This document shows, in pieces, positions 35,621-44,393 of a DNA stretch of 64,000 nt (positions are counted from its first letter, which is position 1; the number at the start of each line of letters is the position of its first letter). The notes beneath the pieces were generated by a model. It was not told where the DNA came from, ran no database searches, and was given only the letters and a program-made list of their open reading frames with translations. The position numbers and the translations under genes are program-made. Origin of the DNA: Bradyrhizobiaceae bacterium (GTDB lineage: Bacteria; Pseudomonadota; Alphaproteobacteria; Rhizobiales; Xanthobacteraceae); assembly GCA_003963435.1 (NCBI GenBank), contig RXJC01000004.1:156195-220194 (forward strand), given 5' to 3'.

Positions 35621-35684
35621 ATCCTTGGCCGGGCTTATCGGCAGCCCGCGCCGGGGAGACGCCTCCCTAGGCAGCGAAATATCT

Positions 35685-36584
35685 TCAGGCAGTCTTAAAC
35701 CCCGGCCAATGGGCCGATTCGCCGACGAGAAAATCAACAAAGGCCCTAGCGGATGGTTTGGCGCTCCTTCCGCCCGGAAGGACGGCATGCAGCTCCACTG
35801 CCCCCATATCCCAATCGGGAAGGATCCTCACGAGAGAGCCGTTCTCAATCTCGCTTCGGCAGCCGACGCTCGCCATCGAAGCAAGGCCAAGCCCAGCCAC
35901 TGCGGCCGCCGTCGCGACTTCGTTGACTGTCGCCGTGAGCCGGCCGTTCACCCGCACGGACGTTGCCCTGCCGTCCTTATTAAACGTCCAGGCGGGGCCA
36001 AGACGCGAAGGCCCCAGGACAACGGAATGCTTTGCGAGGTCGGCCGGCGACCGGGGCAAGCCGGCCCTTTCAACATAGGAGGGCGAAGCAACGATCACGC
36101 GTGGCCACACCGCGATGCGGCGCGCCACTGCCGTCGAATCACGCAGCACCCCGAACCGAAGCCCGACATCGATGCCCTCGTCCACAAAGCTCTGGCTCTG
36201 GTCGTCGGCCAGCAATTCGACACGCAACGCCGGATTTTCCATAAACAAGGGAAGGCGTGGCGCAATCTCCCGGATAGCAAATGTCGACGAGATGCCGACC
36301 CTCAAAATGCCCCGCAATTCGCCCGTCCCTCGCACGGCGTATTCGGCCTCGTCCAGAGCGCTCAGGATTGGCTCGATCCGCGCCAGAAAGTCCGCTCCCG
36401 CCTCGGTAAGTGTAACAGCGCGCGTGGTACGGGAGAACAATGCCGCCCCCATCTCGCGTTCGAGCGCCGCGATGATGCGAGAAACGGTCGGTTGAGGGAC
36501 GTTGAGCTCGCGCCCCCCGGCGGAGAAGCTACCCCGTCGGGCGACCCGAACGAAAAGACGCAATGCCGAGAGGTGATCATTCAT
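35685..36584 (-). CDS. LysR-family transcriptional regulator
   Basis: A 299-residue LysR regulator. The N-terminal HTH is LFVRVARRGSFSAGGRELNV followed by PQPTVSRIIAALE (about residues 10-42). The C-terminal effector domain (about 90-290) ends with the usual RAFVDFLV. It is divergent from the peroxiredoxin-like gene at 36694, with about 110 bases between, so that gene is its probable target. Members of this subgroup (AaeR/DsdC-like single-family regulators with short tails) are often annotated without known ligand. Confidence 0.9.
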   Translation of the reverse strand: MNDHLSALRLFVRVARRGSFSAGGRELNVPQPTVSRIIAALEREMGAALFSRTTRAVTLTEAGADFLARIEPILSALDEAEYAVRGTGELRGILRVGISSTFAIREIAPRLPLFMENPALRVELLADDQSQSFVDEGIDVGLRFGVLRDSTAVARRIAVWPRVIVASPSYVERAGLPRSPADLAKHSVVLGPSRLGPAWTFNKDGRATSVRVNGRLTATVNEVATAAAVAGLGLASMASVGCRSEIENGSLVRILPDWDMGAVELHAVLPGGRSAKPSARAFVDFLVGESAHWPGFKTA

Positions 36585-36693
36585 GGTTGGATTGAATAAC
36601 TCAAATCAATCGTCGACGGCTACCGAATTCAGTTTGGATAGATCATCTTCCCGGTCGTAGGACGCGAACGCGTCACAACCGAGGAAAACGTAA

Positions 36694-37359
36694 ATGCCCC
36701 TTCAAGATAAACTGGACGCCCTCAAGACGAAATTCGAAACCCAGATGGCTCCGCCAGAAGTCGTGGCGGTAATGCATCGCGTGACAGACGACCTCATCGC
36801 TTCAGGCCAAGCGGCCCGCGCCCTGAAAGCTGGCGATCGCGCACCGGCGTTCACGTTACCGGATCCGGAAGGCAAGCTCGTGTCCTCCCAGGACCTGTTG
36901 GCCAAAGGCCCTCTCGTCTTGACTTTCTACCGCGGCGTCTGGTGCCCCTTCTGTAATCTCGACCTTCAGGCTCTCGAGGAGGCCCGGTCCGAAATCGAAG
37001 CGCGCGGTGCGTCTCTCGTTGCCGTCTCGCAGCAGACAGCCGCTAACAGCCGCAAGGCCCAAGGCAGCAATAAACTCGGCTTCCCGATTGTCGGCGATAA
37101 GGGCGGCGAATTGGCCGCAAAGTTCGGAATCCGTTGGCGCTTGCCGGAGGACCTGCAAGCGATCCACAAGAAGCTGGGCGCCGATCTCGTTGCTTTCAAC
37201 GGCGAGGATAGCTGGACCCTCCCAATGCCGGCTCGATACGTGATCGGACAAGACGGCGTCATCGCTTATGCGGAGATCAACCCCGATTATACCCGTCGCC
37301 CGGAGCCCTCCGACGCATTCCCCATCCTCGATCAACTGCAGCGCTCGAAGGTGGCTTGA
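36694..37359 (+). CDS. Peroxiredoxin-like (AhpC/TSA family) protein
   Basis: A 221-residue thioredoxin-fold peroxiredoxin-like protein. The active site is FYRGVWCPFCNLDLQAL with a CPFC motif at about residues 88-91, where typical peroxiredoxins have PxxxTxxC. An N-terminal helical region of about 45 residues precedes the fold. Such proteins probably reduce peroxides or protein disulfides in the cytoplasm. The divergent LysR gene and a strong terminator right after the stop show that it is a single-gene unit. Confidence 0.88.
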   Translation: MPLQDKLDALKTKFETQMAPPEVVAVMHRVTDDLIASGQAARALKAGDRAPAFTLPDPEGKLVSSQDLLAKGPLVLTFYRGVWCPFCNLDLQALEEARSEIEARGASLVAVSQQTAANSRKAQGSNKLGFPIVGDKGGELAAKFGIRWRLPEDLQAIHKKLGADLVAFNGEDSWTLPMPARYVIGQDGVIAYAEINPDYTRRPEPSDAFPILDQLQRSKVA

Positions 37360-37364
37360 CTACT

Positions 37365-37389
37365 CAGGCGCCGGCTCAGCCGGCGCCTG
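37365..37389 (+). terminator. Strong hairpin after peroxiredoxin-like gene
   Basis: Perfect 12-base arms CAGGCGCCGGCT and AGCCGGCGCCTG around a single C, starting 5 bases after the stop. The T content downstream is low (CCCTCTGCCGTCTTT), so termination efficiency is uncertain, but the stem is very stable. It could also act on the convergent MAPEG gene. Confidence 0.7.
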
Positions 37390-37426
37390 CCCTCTGCCGT
37401 CTTTCCTGCCGCGAGGGGCGCCCGGG

Positions 37427-37810
37427 TTACAACAACACAACCGCCATCATGGTACCTACGCTTATCATTCCTATGAGCCACGCTGTCGACCTCACGCCCG
37501 ATATATTGAACCAGTAACAGAACGCGAAAACGACGCGAGCCAACACGTAGAACAGCGCCGCGTAGAAGCTGAGAGTTGATTGCTTGTGGAGGACGACAAC
37601 TGCGAGCGCAACGGGAGCATACATGGCGCAAGACTCGAGATTGTTCTGCAACGTGCGCGTGGCCCGTCCGGTAAATCCGTCCGTTCCCGGCGACTCGGAC
37701 CGCGAACTCAAAACATAACGAGTCCCTTTGCGGTACACGTTATTAAAATGCTGCACGAGTACCGCTAAAAATACGAGGGCTGACGAAAACACTACAGACA
37801 TCAATTCCAT
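37427..37810 (-). CDS. MAPEG-family membrane protein
   Basis: A 127-residue integral membrane protein with four hydrophobic segments. The family hallmark RATRTLQNNLESCAMYAPVA (about residues 49-68) contains the conserved Arg and Asn-Leu-Glu of the MAPEG fold, whose members use glutathione (microsomal GST relatives) or have unknown roles in bacteria. It is divergent from the TetR gene at 37927 and shares its promoter region, so it is the likely target of that repressor. The start at 37810 matches the usual N-terminal membrane helix. Confidence 0.85.
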   Translation of the reverse strand: MELMSVVFSSALVFLAVLVQHFNNVYRKGTRYVLSSRSESPGTDGFTGRATRTLQNNLESCAMYAPVALAVVVLHKQSTLSFYAALFYVLARVVFAFCYWFNISGVRSTAWLIGMISVGTMMAVVLL

Positions 37811-37891
37811 GAATCTCTCACTATTCTGGTCGACAGGGCCGCACACACCACGATCAAACGCGGTCGCATTGAATTGTTTGCTGAAATAAAC

Positions 37892-37907
37892 TGGACCAAC
37901 AAGTCCA
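37892..37907. promoter_or_regulatory. Candidate TetR operator
   Basis: TGGACCAACAAGTCCA has complementary 5-base arms TGGAC and GTCCA with a 6-base spacer. It lies 20 bases before the TetR start and 82 bases before the divergent MAPEG start. The arrangement resembles NemR/AcuR-type boxes. Confidence 0.5.
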
Positions 37908-37926
37908 TTTCCAATGGATTCGGTAC

Positions 37927-38688
37927 ATGAGGAAAACGTGCGTCAATAAGCCGATAGGCAAACTCACCAAGAGAGGAGCAGCAACCCGTCGGCGCATCGT
38001 CGAAGGAGCCACTGAACTTGTCCTAAGAAACGGTACAACGGGCACGAGCCTCGATGAACTCATGGTTGAAGCCGGAGTCAGCAAATCCCAGATCTATCAC
38101 TATTTTGCGGACAAAGACGCGATCGTAGCCGAGGTCATTCGACGACAGGTCGAGAACGCTTTTGCTTCTCAGAGCCCGCATCTCCGGGATATCAATTCGA
38201 TGGAGACGCTGCGGCATTGGTGCAGCGCCATCGTTGACCTAAGTCGCGCACAAGGCGGCAAGGGTGGCTGCCCAATCGGTTCGTTGGCAAGCCAGCTATC
38301 GGACCAGTCGGACCACGCGCGACGTCTGCTTGCCGATAGTTTTGAAAGTTGGGGGAGCCAACTCGAGTCGGGCCTGCGTCGGATGCGAGATCAAGGAGAG
38401 CTCGCCAAGACCGCCGATCCACATGACTTGGCCGTCGCTATACTGGGAGCCGTGCAAGGCGGCTTGCTGCTTGCAAAGACCATGCGCGCCGTTCGACCGT
38501 TGGAACTTACAGTGAATATGGCGCTGGCGCTGGTGGAGCGGCATCTAACACCAGCTGGCCAATCCCTTGACCAATCGGACGGGTCTCGGGCGCGGGAATT
38601 GCCCCGTCGCCAATTCGGACGGCTTCCCAACCGTTCTCGCTCGTCCAATGACCTTCGCCGAAAAAACGCGCCTTCGAAGGATGTCTAG
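37927..38688 (+). CDS. TetR-family transcriptional regulator
   Basis: A 253-residue TetR regulator with a basic N terminus and the HTH TSLDELMVEAGVSKSQIYHYF (about residues 40-60). The ligand domain has GGCPIGSLASQLSDQ. The last 45 residues (from about SLDQSDGSRARE to the end) are Arg-rich and unlike the family, so the real gene may once have ended earlier and now runs into unrelated DNA. It is divergent from the MAPEG gene. Confidence 0.85.
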   Translation: MRKTCVNKPIGKLTKRGAATRRRIVEGATELVLRNGTTGTSLDELMVEAGVSKSQIYHYFADKDAIVAEVIRRQVENAFASQSPHLRDINSMETLRHWCSAIVDLSRAQGGKGGCPIGSLASQLSDQSDHARRLLADSFESWGSQLESGLRRMRDQGELAKTADPHDLAVAILGAVQGGLLLAKTMRAVRPLELTVNMALALVERHLTPAGQSLDQSDGSRARELPRRQFGRLPNRSRSSNDLRRKNAPSKDV

Positions 38689-38872
38689 CGGCTTCGCGGA
38701 GGCTGCTCAATGACGCCTCGGGCTCCTCGTCTACGGACGGTTTCGAGTTGCTGCCCCACCACGTTCGAGCGCAGATTGTTGCCCCACAACGGTTCGGGAA
38801 TCAGCTCAAGACGCAGTTTGCTTTTTCCGGGCATAGGATAGACTTTCGCGATCGCGATCCGAGAGTCGGCCG

Positions 38873-39640
38873 ATGACGGTTTACGAGCACCCGGCGTTTC
38901 CCCAGCCGGTCGATACTAATGCGAAAATCTGGCGCTACATGGATTTCGGCAAGTTCGTGTCGCTTGCCGAGACTAAGCGCCTCTATATGCGGCGCGCAGA
39001 CCTGTTTCTAGGTGACGAGTTCGAAGGGACGACACCTGCTGGCGAAATCGAACGCTGGCGGCAACTCGCCGCGAGCGCTGCGACGCCCGAGGATCGCGCA
39101 GCGATCGAGTACAATCGAGCCGAGTTGTCGGGGTACGCGAAGCATTTTCGGCAAAACTACTTCGTCAGTTGCTGGAATATGGCGGACGCCGAAAACGTCG
39201 CGATGTGGGAGCGTTACGCTCCGCAGCCAGAGTCCGTATGCCTGGTCAGCCGATATTCGACATTAGGTCGGCTGCTCAACCACGAGGTAGTGAATTATGG
39301 CATGGTCCGCTATATCGACTATCAGACGGATCAGCTGCCTTCCATGAACATGTTGCAGCTCATTTCCCATAAGCGGCACTTCTATCGCGACGAGACTGAG
39401 GTACGGGCCGTCATGCTAGCGATTGCACCCGAACCGATCGTCAGCGAGCACATCGCTCCTTTCATGATGCCGGATGGCTGCGGGTGGGCGCCGCCAATTG
39501 ACGTGTTTGCGCTGGTCGAGGGCGTCGTATTGCATCCCAAGGCAACGCCTGACTTCGCAATACTTGTTGCGGAATTCTGCGCCGCACACCTCTTGCCAGC
39601 GCCGGTCTCCTCGCAGATGTCAGCAAAACCGGTTTTCTGA
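38873..39640 (+). CDS. DUF2971-like protein
   Basis: A 255-residue protein that matches the DUF2971 pattern: an N-terminal IWRYMDFGKFVSLAETKRLYM region, LFLGDEFEGT, and the core FVSCWNMADAENVAMWERYA. DUF2971 proteins are often in genomic islands and near defence loci, and their function is not established. It has no signal peptide and is probably cytoplasmic. It starts 184 bases after the TetR gene and is followed by another island gene on the same strand. Confidence 0.8.
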   Translation: MTVYEHPAFPQPVDTNAKIWRYMDFGKFVSLAETKRLYMRRADLFLGDEFEGTTPAGEIERWRQLAASAATPEDRAAIEYNRAELSGYAKHFRQNYFVSCWNMADAENVAMWERYAPQPESVCLVSRYSTLGRLLNHEVVNYGMVRYIDYQTDQLPSMNMLQLISHKRHFYRDETEVRAVMLAIAPEPIVSEHIAPFMMPDGCGWAPPIDVFALVEGVVLHPKATPDFAILVAEFCAAHLLPAPVSSQMSAKPVF

Positions 39641-39727
39641 TCGTCACTCGGATGGGTGCTCGTTTAGGATGGATCGGCAGAAAACCGATTCGGCTGCGTG
39701 GCAAGCGCCCTCAGCCGGGAGCCGTTC

Positions 39728-40501
39728 ATGACCGAAGAATCCGCCGACGCGTCGCCGATCAAGGCACCCAAGGCCAAACACCCCGACGATCGGGCCCGTG
39801 TCCCATTGGAGGCCGCAATAGGCCTTATTCCAGGTGGAAGTGCCATCGTCAAACTGGTTGGTGAGTTCATCCCGACTCAGGCGCAAAAGTCACGTAGCGA
39901 ATGGGAAGGCTCGATTTCCGAACGGACCAACGAACATACCAAACGCCTTGATCAGCATGAAGAACTACTGGAGCCGAGCGTCACGCTAACAGGCGTCGCT
40001 GTAGAGCTGGCCGTGGCCTTGGCCCGCGCGCCCGGAGATGGTTTGACCGGCAGCTCTCGCGACCTCGATAGTCTGTGCAAGCTGGTACCGACCCGTGACC
40101 GCAAGACCGTTGAAGAAGCAGCCTTTGAGCTGGCTTCCCATGGCTTGGTCGATATCCGAAGGGCTATCGGCCCGATGTGGTGGCTGAAGCTCACGCAGCG
40201 CTTCTATGAACAGCTTGATCATCGGGTGATGGAATGGGGGTCTTCGACGAACGATGATGCCCGTCATTTGGCGGGGCTGCTATTGGCAGACGATGCTTGC
40301 GAATGGACACCCACTTTGCATGCAGCGAGCGGCTGGGACAAACGCCGCTTCAACCCGGCCTTCGCTGCCTTGCTGCGCCTGGTCCCGGACTGTCGGGTCA
40401 GTCGAGAGATCCAGCCAAATTACCCGGCGCAGAGTTTGAGCTTGTTACCCGAGGATCGCGCGGTACTCCGGCGATTTGCTCACTCCAGTATCAGCGAATA
40501 G
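39728..40501 (+). CDS. Hypothetical protein with a Gly-rich hydrophobic N-terminal segment
   Basis: A 257-residue protein of unknown family. Residues about 25-45 (LEAAIGLIPGGSAIVKLVGE) resemble the short amphipathic IPGG segments seen before the effector part of some phage-defence and toxin proteins. Residues about 115-160 look like a winged helix (VEEAAFELASHGLVDIRRAI). The product could be a small membrane-acting or regulatory protein. Its last 22 bases overlap the convergent fic fragment. No function is assigned. Confidence 0.6.
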   Translation: MTEESADASPIKAPKAKHPDDRARVPLEAAIGLIPGGSAIVKLVGEFIPTQAQKSRSEWEGSISERTNEHTKRLDQHEELLEPSVTLTGVAVELAVALARAPGDGLTGSSRDLDSLCKLVPTRDRKTVEEAAFELASHGLVDIRRAIGPMWWLKLTQRFYEQLDHRVMEWGSSTNDDARHLAGLLLADDACEWTPTLHAASGWDKRRFNPAFAALLRLVPDCRVSREIQPNYPAQSLSLLPEDRAVLRRFAHSSISE

Positions 40502-40740
40502 CTCGTACTGCGACCACCTGCCTCGTCCTTCTGAAGAATGCCGCGCTTGATCAAATCATTGATGTCGCGCGTGGCGGTTGGCTGCGATGTCTTTGCAATC
40601 TTTTCCCACTTCGACGAAGTAAGCTTTCCCTCAAAGCCTTCGAGCAAGCGATTCAGCATGAGTCTCTGGCGATCATTGAGATCACTCGCGCCGTGCTTTT
40701 CCCAGAATGCTGCCTTCTGCAGGACGTTGCCAATGATAGC
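40480..40740 (-). pseudogene. Fic-family protein remnant (C-terminal HTH part)
   Basis: The minus strand encodes the last 85 or so residues of a Fic-family protein: KAAFWEKHGASDLNDRQRLM, then NRLLEGFEGKLTSSKWEKI, and GGRSTSYSLILE before the stop. This is the C-terminal winged-helix part conserved in the DUF4172/Fic group. The catalytic Fic core (HPFxxGNGR) should lie upstream at higher coordinates, but it is missing: at about 40740 the homology stops and a transposase fragment begins on the opposite strand. The gene is therefore broken. Confidence 0.8.
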
Positions 40741-41496
40741 AAGGGCGAGTTCAAACTCGGCAATGGCCAGTACTGTTACCCACTGACCGTCACCGACCAT
40801 GCCTCGCGCTTCCTGCTGCTCTGTGAAGCTCTGGACTCGACGCGCGAAGACCCGGCTATCACCGCCTTTGAGCGACTGTTCCGTGAACGCGGCCTGCCGC
40901 TGGCCATCCGCTCCGACAATGGCGTGCCCTTTGCCAGTCCCAATGCCTTGTTCGGCCTCTCGAAGCTGTCTGTGTGGTGGCTCAGGCTCGGCATTGCGAT
41001 CGAACGCATCAAGCCGGGCCATCCGCAACAGAACGGCCGCCACGAGCGCATGCATCTGACCTTGAAGAAGGAGGCGACCCGACCGCCAGGCTTCAACAGC
41101 CTGCAGCAACAGGACCGCTTCGATGCCTTCGTCCGCGAGTTCAATACGGAAAGACCGCACGAGGCGCTCGACATGAAGTGCCCTGCCGAGCTCTACACCG
41201 CATCAACGCGCGTCTATGCCGGCTTGCCGGACCTGACCTATCCCTTCCACGATCGTGACGTCGTCGTGACCGCTTGCGGGCGGCTCTGCCTGCATCGCAA
41301 GAGGATCAACATCTCAACCGTGCTGGCCGGACAGAAGCTCGGCATCAAGGAAGTCGACGAGGGCATCTGGCTCATCAGCTTCATGCACTACGATCTGGGA
41401 TACTTCGACCTGGAGCAAAAGACCTTGCAACCCCTCGACAACCCATTCGGTCCCAAGCCCGTCACCGATGTCTCCAATCCGACATCACCGCTCTGA
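40741..41496 (+). mobile_element. IS481-type transposase fragment
   Basis: About 250 residues of a DDE transposase with the integrase core (rve). The frame contains KGEFKLGNGQYCYPLTVTDH, RSDNGVPFASPNAL (second catalytic Asp) and GHPQQNGRHERMHLTLKKEA (catalytic Glu), followed by an IS481-type C-terminal region. The N-terminal HTH and the first catalytic Asp (before the KGEF) are missing. The left edge coincides with the break in the fic fragment. No terminal inverted repeats were found, so it is not an intact element. Confidence 0.85.
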
Positions 41497-41515
41497 CCGA
41501 ACGGCAGTCTTACTC

Positions 41516-43027
41516 ATGCCTGGCATGGCAGCCATTTGCTTGGCCGCGCTGAGCGGTCAACTCCCGAAGCCCGAAGGGGCGCTCGAAGGAAAGACCGAGC
41601 GGTACGACTATTGCGACACCAAGCAGCCCTACCTTGTGTTGCGCGTCCGGGCCCATTCCCTTTCCTGGCTAGTCAAGACGCGCGACAAGACCGTCAAGAT
41701 CGGCAACGCCATGCCTCCCCAGTATCGCAAGCAGCTGCCCGAACGGCGTATGCGAGCAAGCAAGGTGGGAGACGTAGATCTTGGCCTGCGCGACGCGCAG
41801 AAGCAGGCGAAAATCGAATGGGCCAAGTTGGGTAACGAGGTCGGGACACCCGAGGACAAACCGTGCTGGACCTTGGGCAAGCTCGTGGAGGAGTACAAGG
41901 CTAACGTCTCGAACAAGCGCGAGGACGCTCGCGGTCAGTTCATCCACCCGTCCGAAGGGACGCTCGCCGACGTAGAACAAGCTCTGGATCGGGCGGAAGT
42001 CGTCAAGTACAACGCCCGGCTTCTCAATGACCTCAGTGAGGATTGGTTCGAAGCAGTTCAGAAGGAGCTCCATGAGACGTGCGGGTTTACTGCCTACCGC
42101 AAGTTCCGAACTTATGGCCGTGCGGCACTAATTTGGGCGCAGAAGTTCAGGCGCAGCGAGAGCGGGCTCGACGGCCGGATGTGGTGGCGGCTCGCCGAAG
42201 AGCGGCGACGGACCCCCAGCGAGATCGACAAGAAAATCGCAAGGGACAAGAAGCTCGCCAAGAGAAAGCGGGACTTTACTGTTGCTCACCTCGGCCAAGT
42301 TCTTGCGGAGCACGAGAGGTTCTGCCTGGCGCGCACGGGAAATCAACGCATTTCGCCGAGCGTTCGATGGGGATTCTGGTGGGACTGCCTCACCGGTCAT
42401 CGGCGCGAGTCAGGCACATCGATTGCACTCGAGGACATCAAATTTGTCGACCCGCTCGGAAATCGAGGCTGGGGGCTCACGACCTGGCAACCCGAGGTAG
42501 TGAAGACCCAGCATCCGTTCGTTCTTCCCATCCCGCCGCTCGGGCTGCACATCATCAATTGCTGCTTGCGCGACATCGGAGAGGCCATGAAGCGCGCTGG
42601 CATCAAAAACCTTAAGAGCCCATGGATATTTACCTCCCGCGTTACTCAATCGAACGCCGGCATCATCCCTGCGTCCGGCTCGGGGATGGCAAACCATATT
42701 CGCAATATGCGCGGCCTGCGCGGGGAGCACGGGGGCAACACTCGCGATATCCTTGAAGGGGTCCCGGAATTTAGCATTCATACCCTTCGCTCAACGATGG
42801 GCGACTTTGTGCTCGACCATCCGGATGTACCTGCAGGAATCGCGTCCCTCATGATCGCCCACAATATCCCCGGGGATTATCGTGACGAATTGGACAGGGT
42901 GGGACAGACAGGAAGGCGATGGTACTTCCAGGCCCAACGTATCCCAGAGAAGACGAAGGCCATGCAGTTATGGTGCGACGCGTTGCTGGGGGCATTCCAA
43001 GATGCTGGAGGCCTGTATCCGACGTAG
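41516..43027 (+). CDS. Tyrosine recombinase/integrase
   Basis: A 503-residue integrase of the phage/ICE type. The catalytic residues are visible: Arg in GHRRESGTSI, HTLRST with the His-x-x-Arg, AHNIPGD replacing the common LGH, and Tyr in RRWYFQAQRIPEKTKAM at the C terminus. The N-terminal 230 residues contain the arm and core-binding domains (YDYCDTKQPYLVLRV; FTAYRKFRTYG). It starts 19 bases after the transposase fragment. No tRNA is close, so its attachment site is not obvious. It shows that the region once moved as an integrative element. Confidence 0.82.
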   Translation: MPGMAAICLAALSGQLPKPEGALEGKTERYDYCDTKQPYLVLRVRAHSLSWLVKTRDKTVKIGNAMPPQYRKQLPERRMRASKVGDVDLGLRDAQKQAKIEWAKLGNEVGTPEDKPCWTLGKLVEEYKANVSNKREDARGQFIHPSEGTLADVEQALDRAEVVKYNARLLNDLSEDWFEAVQKELHETCGFTAYRKFRTYGRAALIWAQKFRRSESGLDGRMWWRLAEERRRTPSEIDKKIARDKKLAKRKRDFTVAHLGQVLAEHERFCLARTGNQRISPSVRWGFWWDCLTGHRRESGTSIALEDIKFVDPLGNRGWGLTTWQPEVVKTQHPFVLPIPPLGLHIINCCLRDIGEAMKRAGIKNLKSPWIFTSRVTQSNAGIIPASGSGMANHIRNMRGLRGEHGGNTRDILEGVPEFSIHTLRSTMGDFVLDHPDVPAGIASLMIAHNIPGDYRDELDRVGQTGRRWYFQAQRIPEKTKAMQLWCDALLGAFQDAGGLYPT

Positions 43028-43130
43028 ACCGGCTCCAGCGTGACAGCGCCAGGCGAATGGGACGGTGCGCAGTTCGGCCATCCCCACCCCTTTGCCGGTT
43101 GCGTTTGAGGAATTAGTCGACAGCCACGCC

Positions 43131-43156
43131 TTGACATGTCACACTAAGTGTGACAT
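43131..43156 (+). promoter_or_regulatory. Promoter with palindromic operator upstream of the higBA operon
   Basis: A TTGACA -35 box (43131-43136) runs directly into a 21-bp perfect inverted repeat at 43136-43156: arms ATGTCACACT and AGTGTGACAT around one A. The start of the first gene is 10 bases further on. The -10 element is poor (CATCAT near 43154). Its position over the promoter fits autorepression by the HigA-type antitoxin. Confidence 0.7.
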
Positions 43157-43165
43157 CATGGAACC

Positions 43166-44077
43166 ATGGAGGCATTGCTCAACAATCTATTCGTCGCGGA
43201 AAAGGCCGGTGGGCTCAGGGGAGGATTCCTCCGCAGCAGCTCTGAACTCAGGCAATCGATTCCAGATCACTTTGTGATGAAGGCGAACGGTGCGGACAAC
43301 CTCCTCGTCCTGCTCCAGCTCGTCCTTGACCTCCAGATCGACCGAGACAGGAAGCGGTTCTGGAGATCCTATCGCAATTTTCGGCCGCAACCCGCTTCTA
43401 TACTGAGCCGCTCGAGTGTCGACGTCATCACCTATCGCGATGACACCTTCATTTCCAAGAAGCAGATTGCGGCGCTTTCGGAAGATCTCGCTGTTGCCGT
43501 TGAACAGCTGGACGTCGACTTTCTCCTCCTGCCGTCCAACGATTTCGCGTTTGATACTTGCCAAATATCCCACGAGCAGTTGGAGAGCCTCGAAGCAGCA
43601 CTGCATGAGGCTGTCGAACGCCGCATTCGATACAAACGTAAGTACACGTTCAAGCGTGATCGCAGGTCTCTCGCTCTGCAGGATGCTGCACGCGCAAGCA
43701 TCCACTCTTACCGTATCAAAACAGGCATCTCTCCGCCCGAAATGGATCAGATCGAGCAACAGATCGATTCCATTTCATTAGGAGAAAGCCATGTCCCCGT
43801 TCGCAGACGAACGGTCATTGGACGTTTTCGAAGGTCGCCACAGGAAGGACGTCCCGGAAAACGTCGCGAGGCGCGCCGCACGACAATTCGACATCCTGCT
43901 CGCAGCAACCCAGCTCGAAGATTGTCGCATTGCTGGTCGAGGTCGCATCGCCAAACGCCCGAACACCGATCCACCCACATTTTGTTGCCACACAGACGGT
44001 CAGTGGTGGGTGACTTTCCAATGGCAGTTCAGCAGGGCTGTCAACATCAAGCTCGAAGACACTGGCTAAATGACTGA
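43166..44077 (+). CDS. Hypothetical protein, first gene of the higBA operon
   Basis: A frame of 303 residues. The first 205 or so look like a real protein: MEALLNNLFVAEKAGGLRGG at the start, then AALSEDLAVAVEQLDVDFLL, with helical and hydrophobic character and no recognised domain. From about 43790 the frame overlaps the HigB gene, and the product becomes Arg-rich (RRTVIGRFRRSPQEGRPGK). I think the real gene ends close to 43790 and a small indel removed its stop, or the tail is translated as an overprinted extension. The ATG lies 10 bases after the palindrome. It may be a third component or a regulator of the TA pair; no function can be given. Confidence 0.5.
   Translation: MEALLNNLFVAEKAGGLRGGFLRSSSELRQSIPDHFVMKANGADNLLVLLQLVLDLQIDRDRKRFWRSYRNFRPQPASILSRSSVDVITYRDDTFISKKQIAALSEDLAVAVEQLDVDFLLLPSNDFAFDTCQISHEQLESLEAALHEAVERRIRYKRKYTFKRDRRSLALQDAARASIHSYRIKTGISPPEMDQIEQQIDSISLGESHVPVRRRTVIGRFRRSPQEGRPGKRREARRTTIRHPARSNPARRLSHCWSRSHRQTPEHRSTHILLPHRRSVVGDFPMAVQQGCQHQARRHWLND
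43791..44069 (+). CDS. higB: HigB-like RelE/ParE-superfamily toxin
   Basis: A 92-residue toxin of the HigB/RelE group. The family pattern is seen as FEGRHRKDVPENVARRAARQ in the first helices and GQWWVTFQWQF near the C terminus, with the terminal strand VNIKLED. HigB toxins are mRNA interferases that act on translating ribosomes. A good ribosome binding site, AGGAGAAAG, precedes the ATG at 43791. The stop abuts the HigA start. The early region lacks the usual Asp/Gly of some HigB proteins, so activity needs care. Confidence 0.85.
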   Translation: MSPFADERSLDVFEGRHRKDVPENVARRAARQFDILLAATQLEDCRIAGRGRIAKRPNTDPPTFCCHTDGQWWVTFQWQFSRAVNIKLEDTG

Positions 44078-44393
44078 CAGACGACCAAGCACTCCGGGTG
44101 AGATTCTCCGCGAGGAGTTTCTCACCCCATACGACATCACCCAAGATGAGCTTTCAAAAGCCATGGGTGTTTCGCGCTTTCGCGTGAACGAGATTGTCAA
44201 TGGGCGCCGCGCCCTGACCTCCGAAACGGCGGTTCTGTTGGGCAAAGCGCTTGGCACCTCAGCCCGGTTCTGGATGAACTTGCAAGTCGCAGTCGATCTG
44301 TTCGATGCGGAGAGCAACCTGGGCGGCGCGGCGGCGGCGGTCCGTTGTCTTCTGCCCGCATCCGAATTCGTGACAGAAACGCCGTCAGCCTGA
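44070..44393 (+). CDS. higA: HigA-like antitoxin (XRE-type HTH)
   Basis: A 107-residue antitoxin of the HigA family. The N terminus RPSTPGEILREEFLTPYDIT is the family hallmark; the HTH is ELSKAMGVSRFRVNEIVNGR (about residues 29-48). The C-terminal tail is longer than needed for DNA binding. It neutralises HigB and represses the operon, most likely through the palindrome at 43136-43156. Confidence 0.9.
   Translation: MTDRRPSTPGEILREEFLTPYDITQDELSKAMGVSRFRVNEIVNGRRALTSETAVLLGKALGTSARFWMNLQVAVDLFDAESNLGGAAAAVRCLLPASEFVTETPSA

Noticed and set aside
38689..38872. Possible insertion-sequence remnant after the third TetR gene
   Set aside because: The near-repeated GTTGCCCCAC words suggested an IS end, but no inverted repeat or transposase pattern supports it.
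43187..43759. 190-residue open frame on the minus strand opposite the first gene of the higBA operon
   Set aside because: Opposite strand has a promoter, an operon layout and good starts. The minus frame lacks a family pattern.
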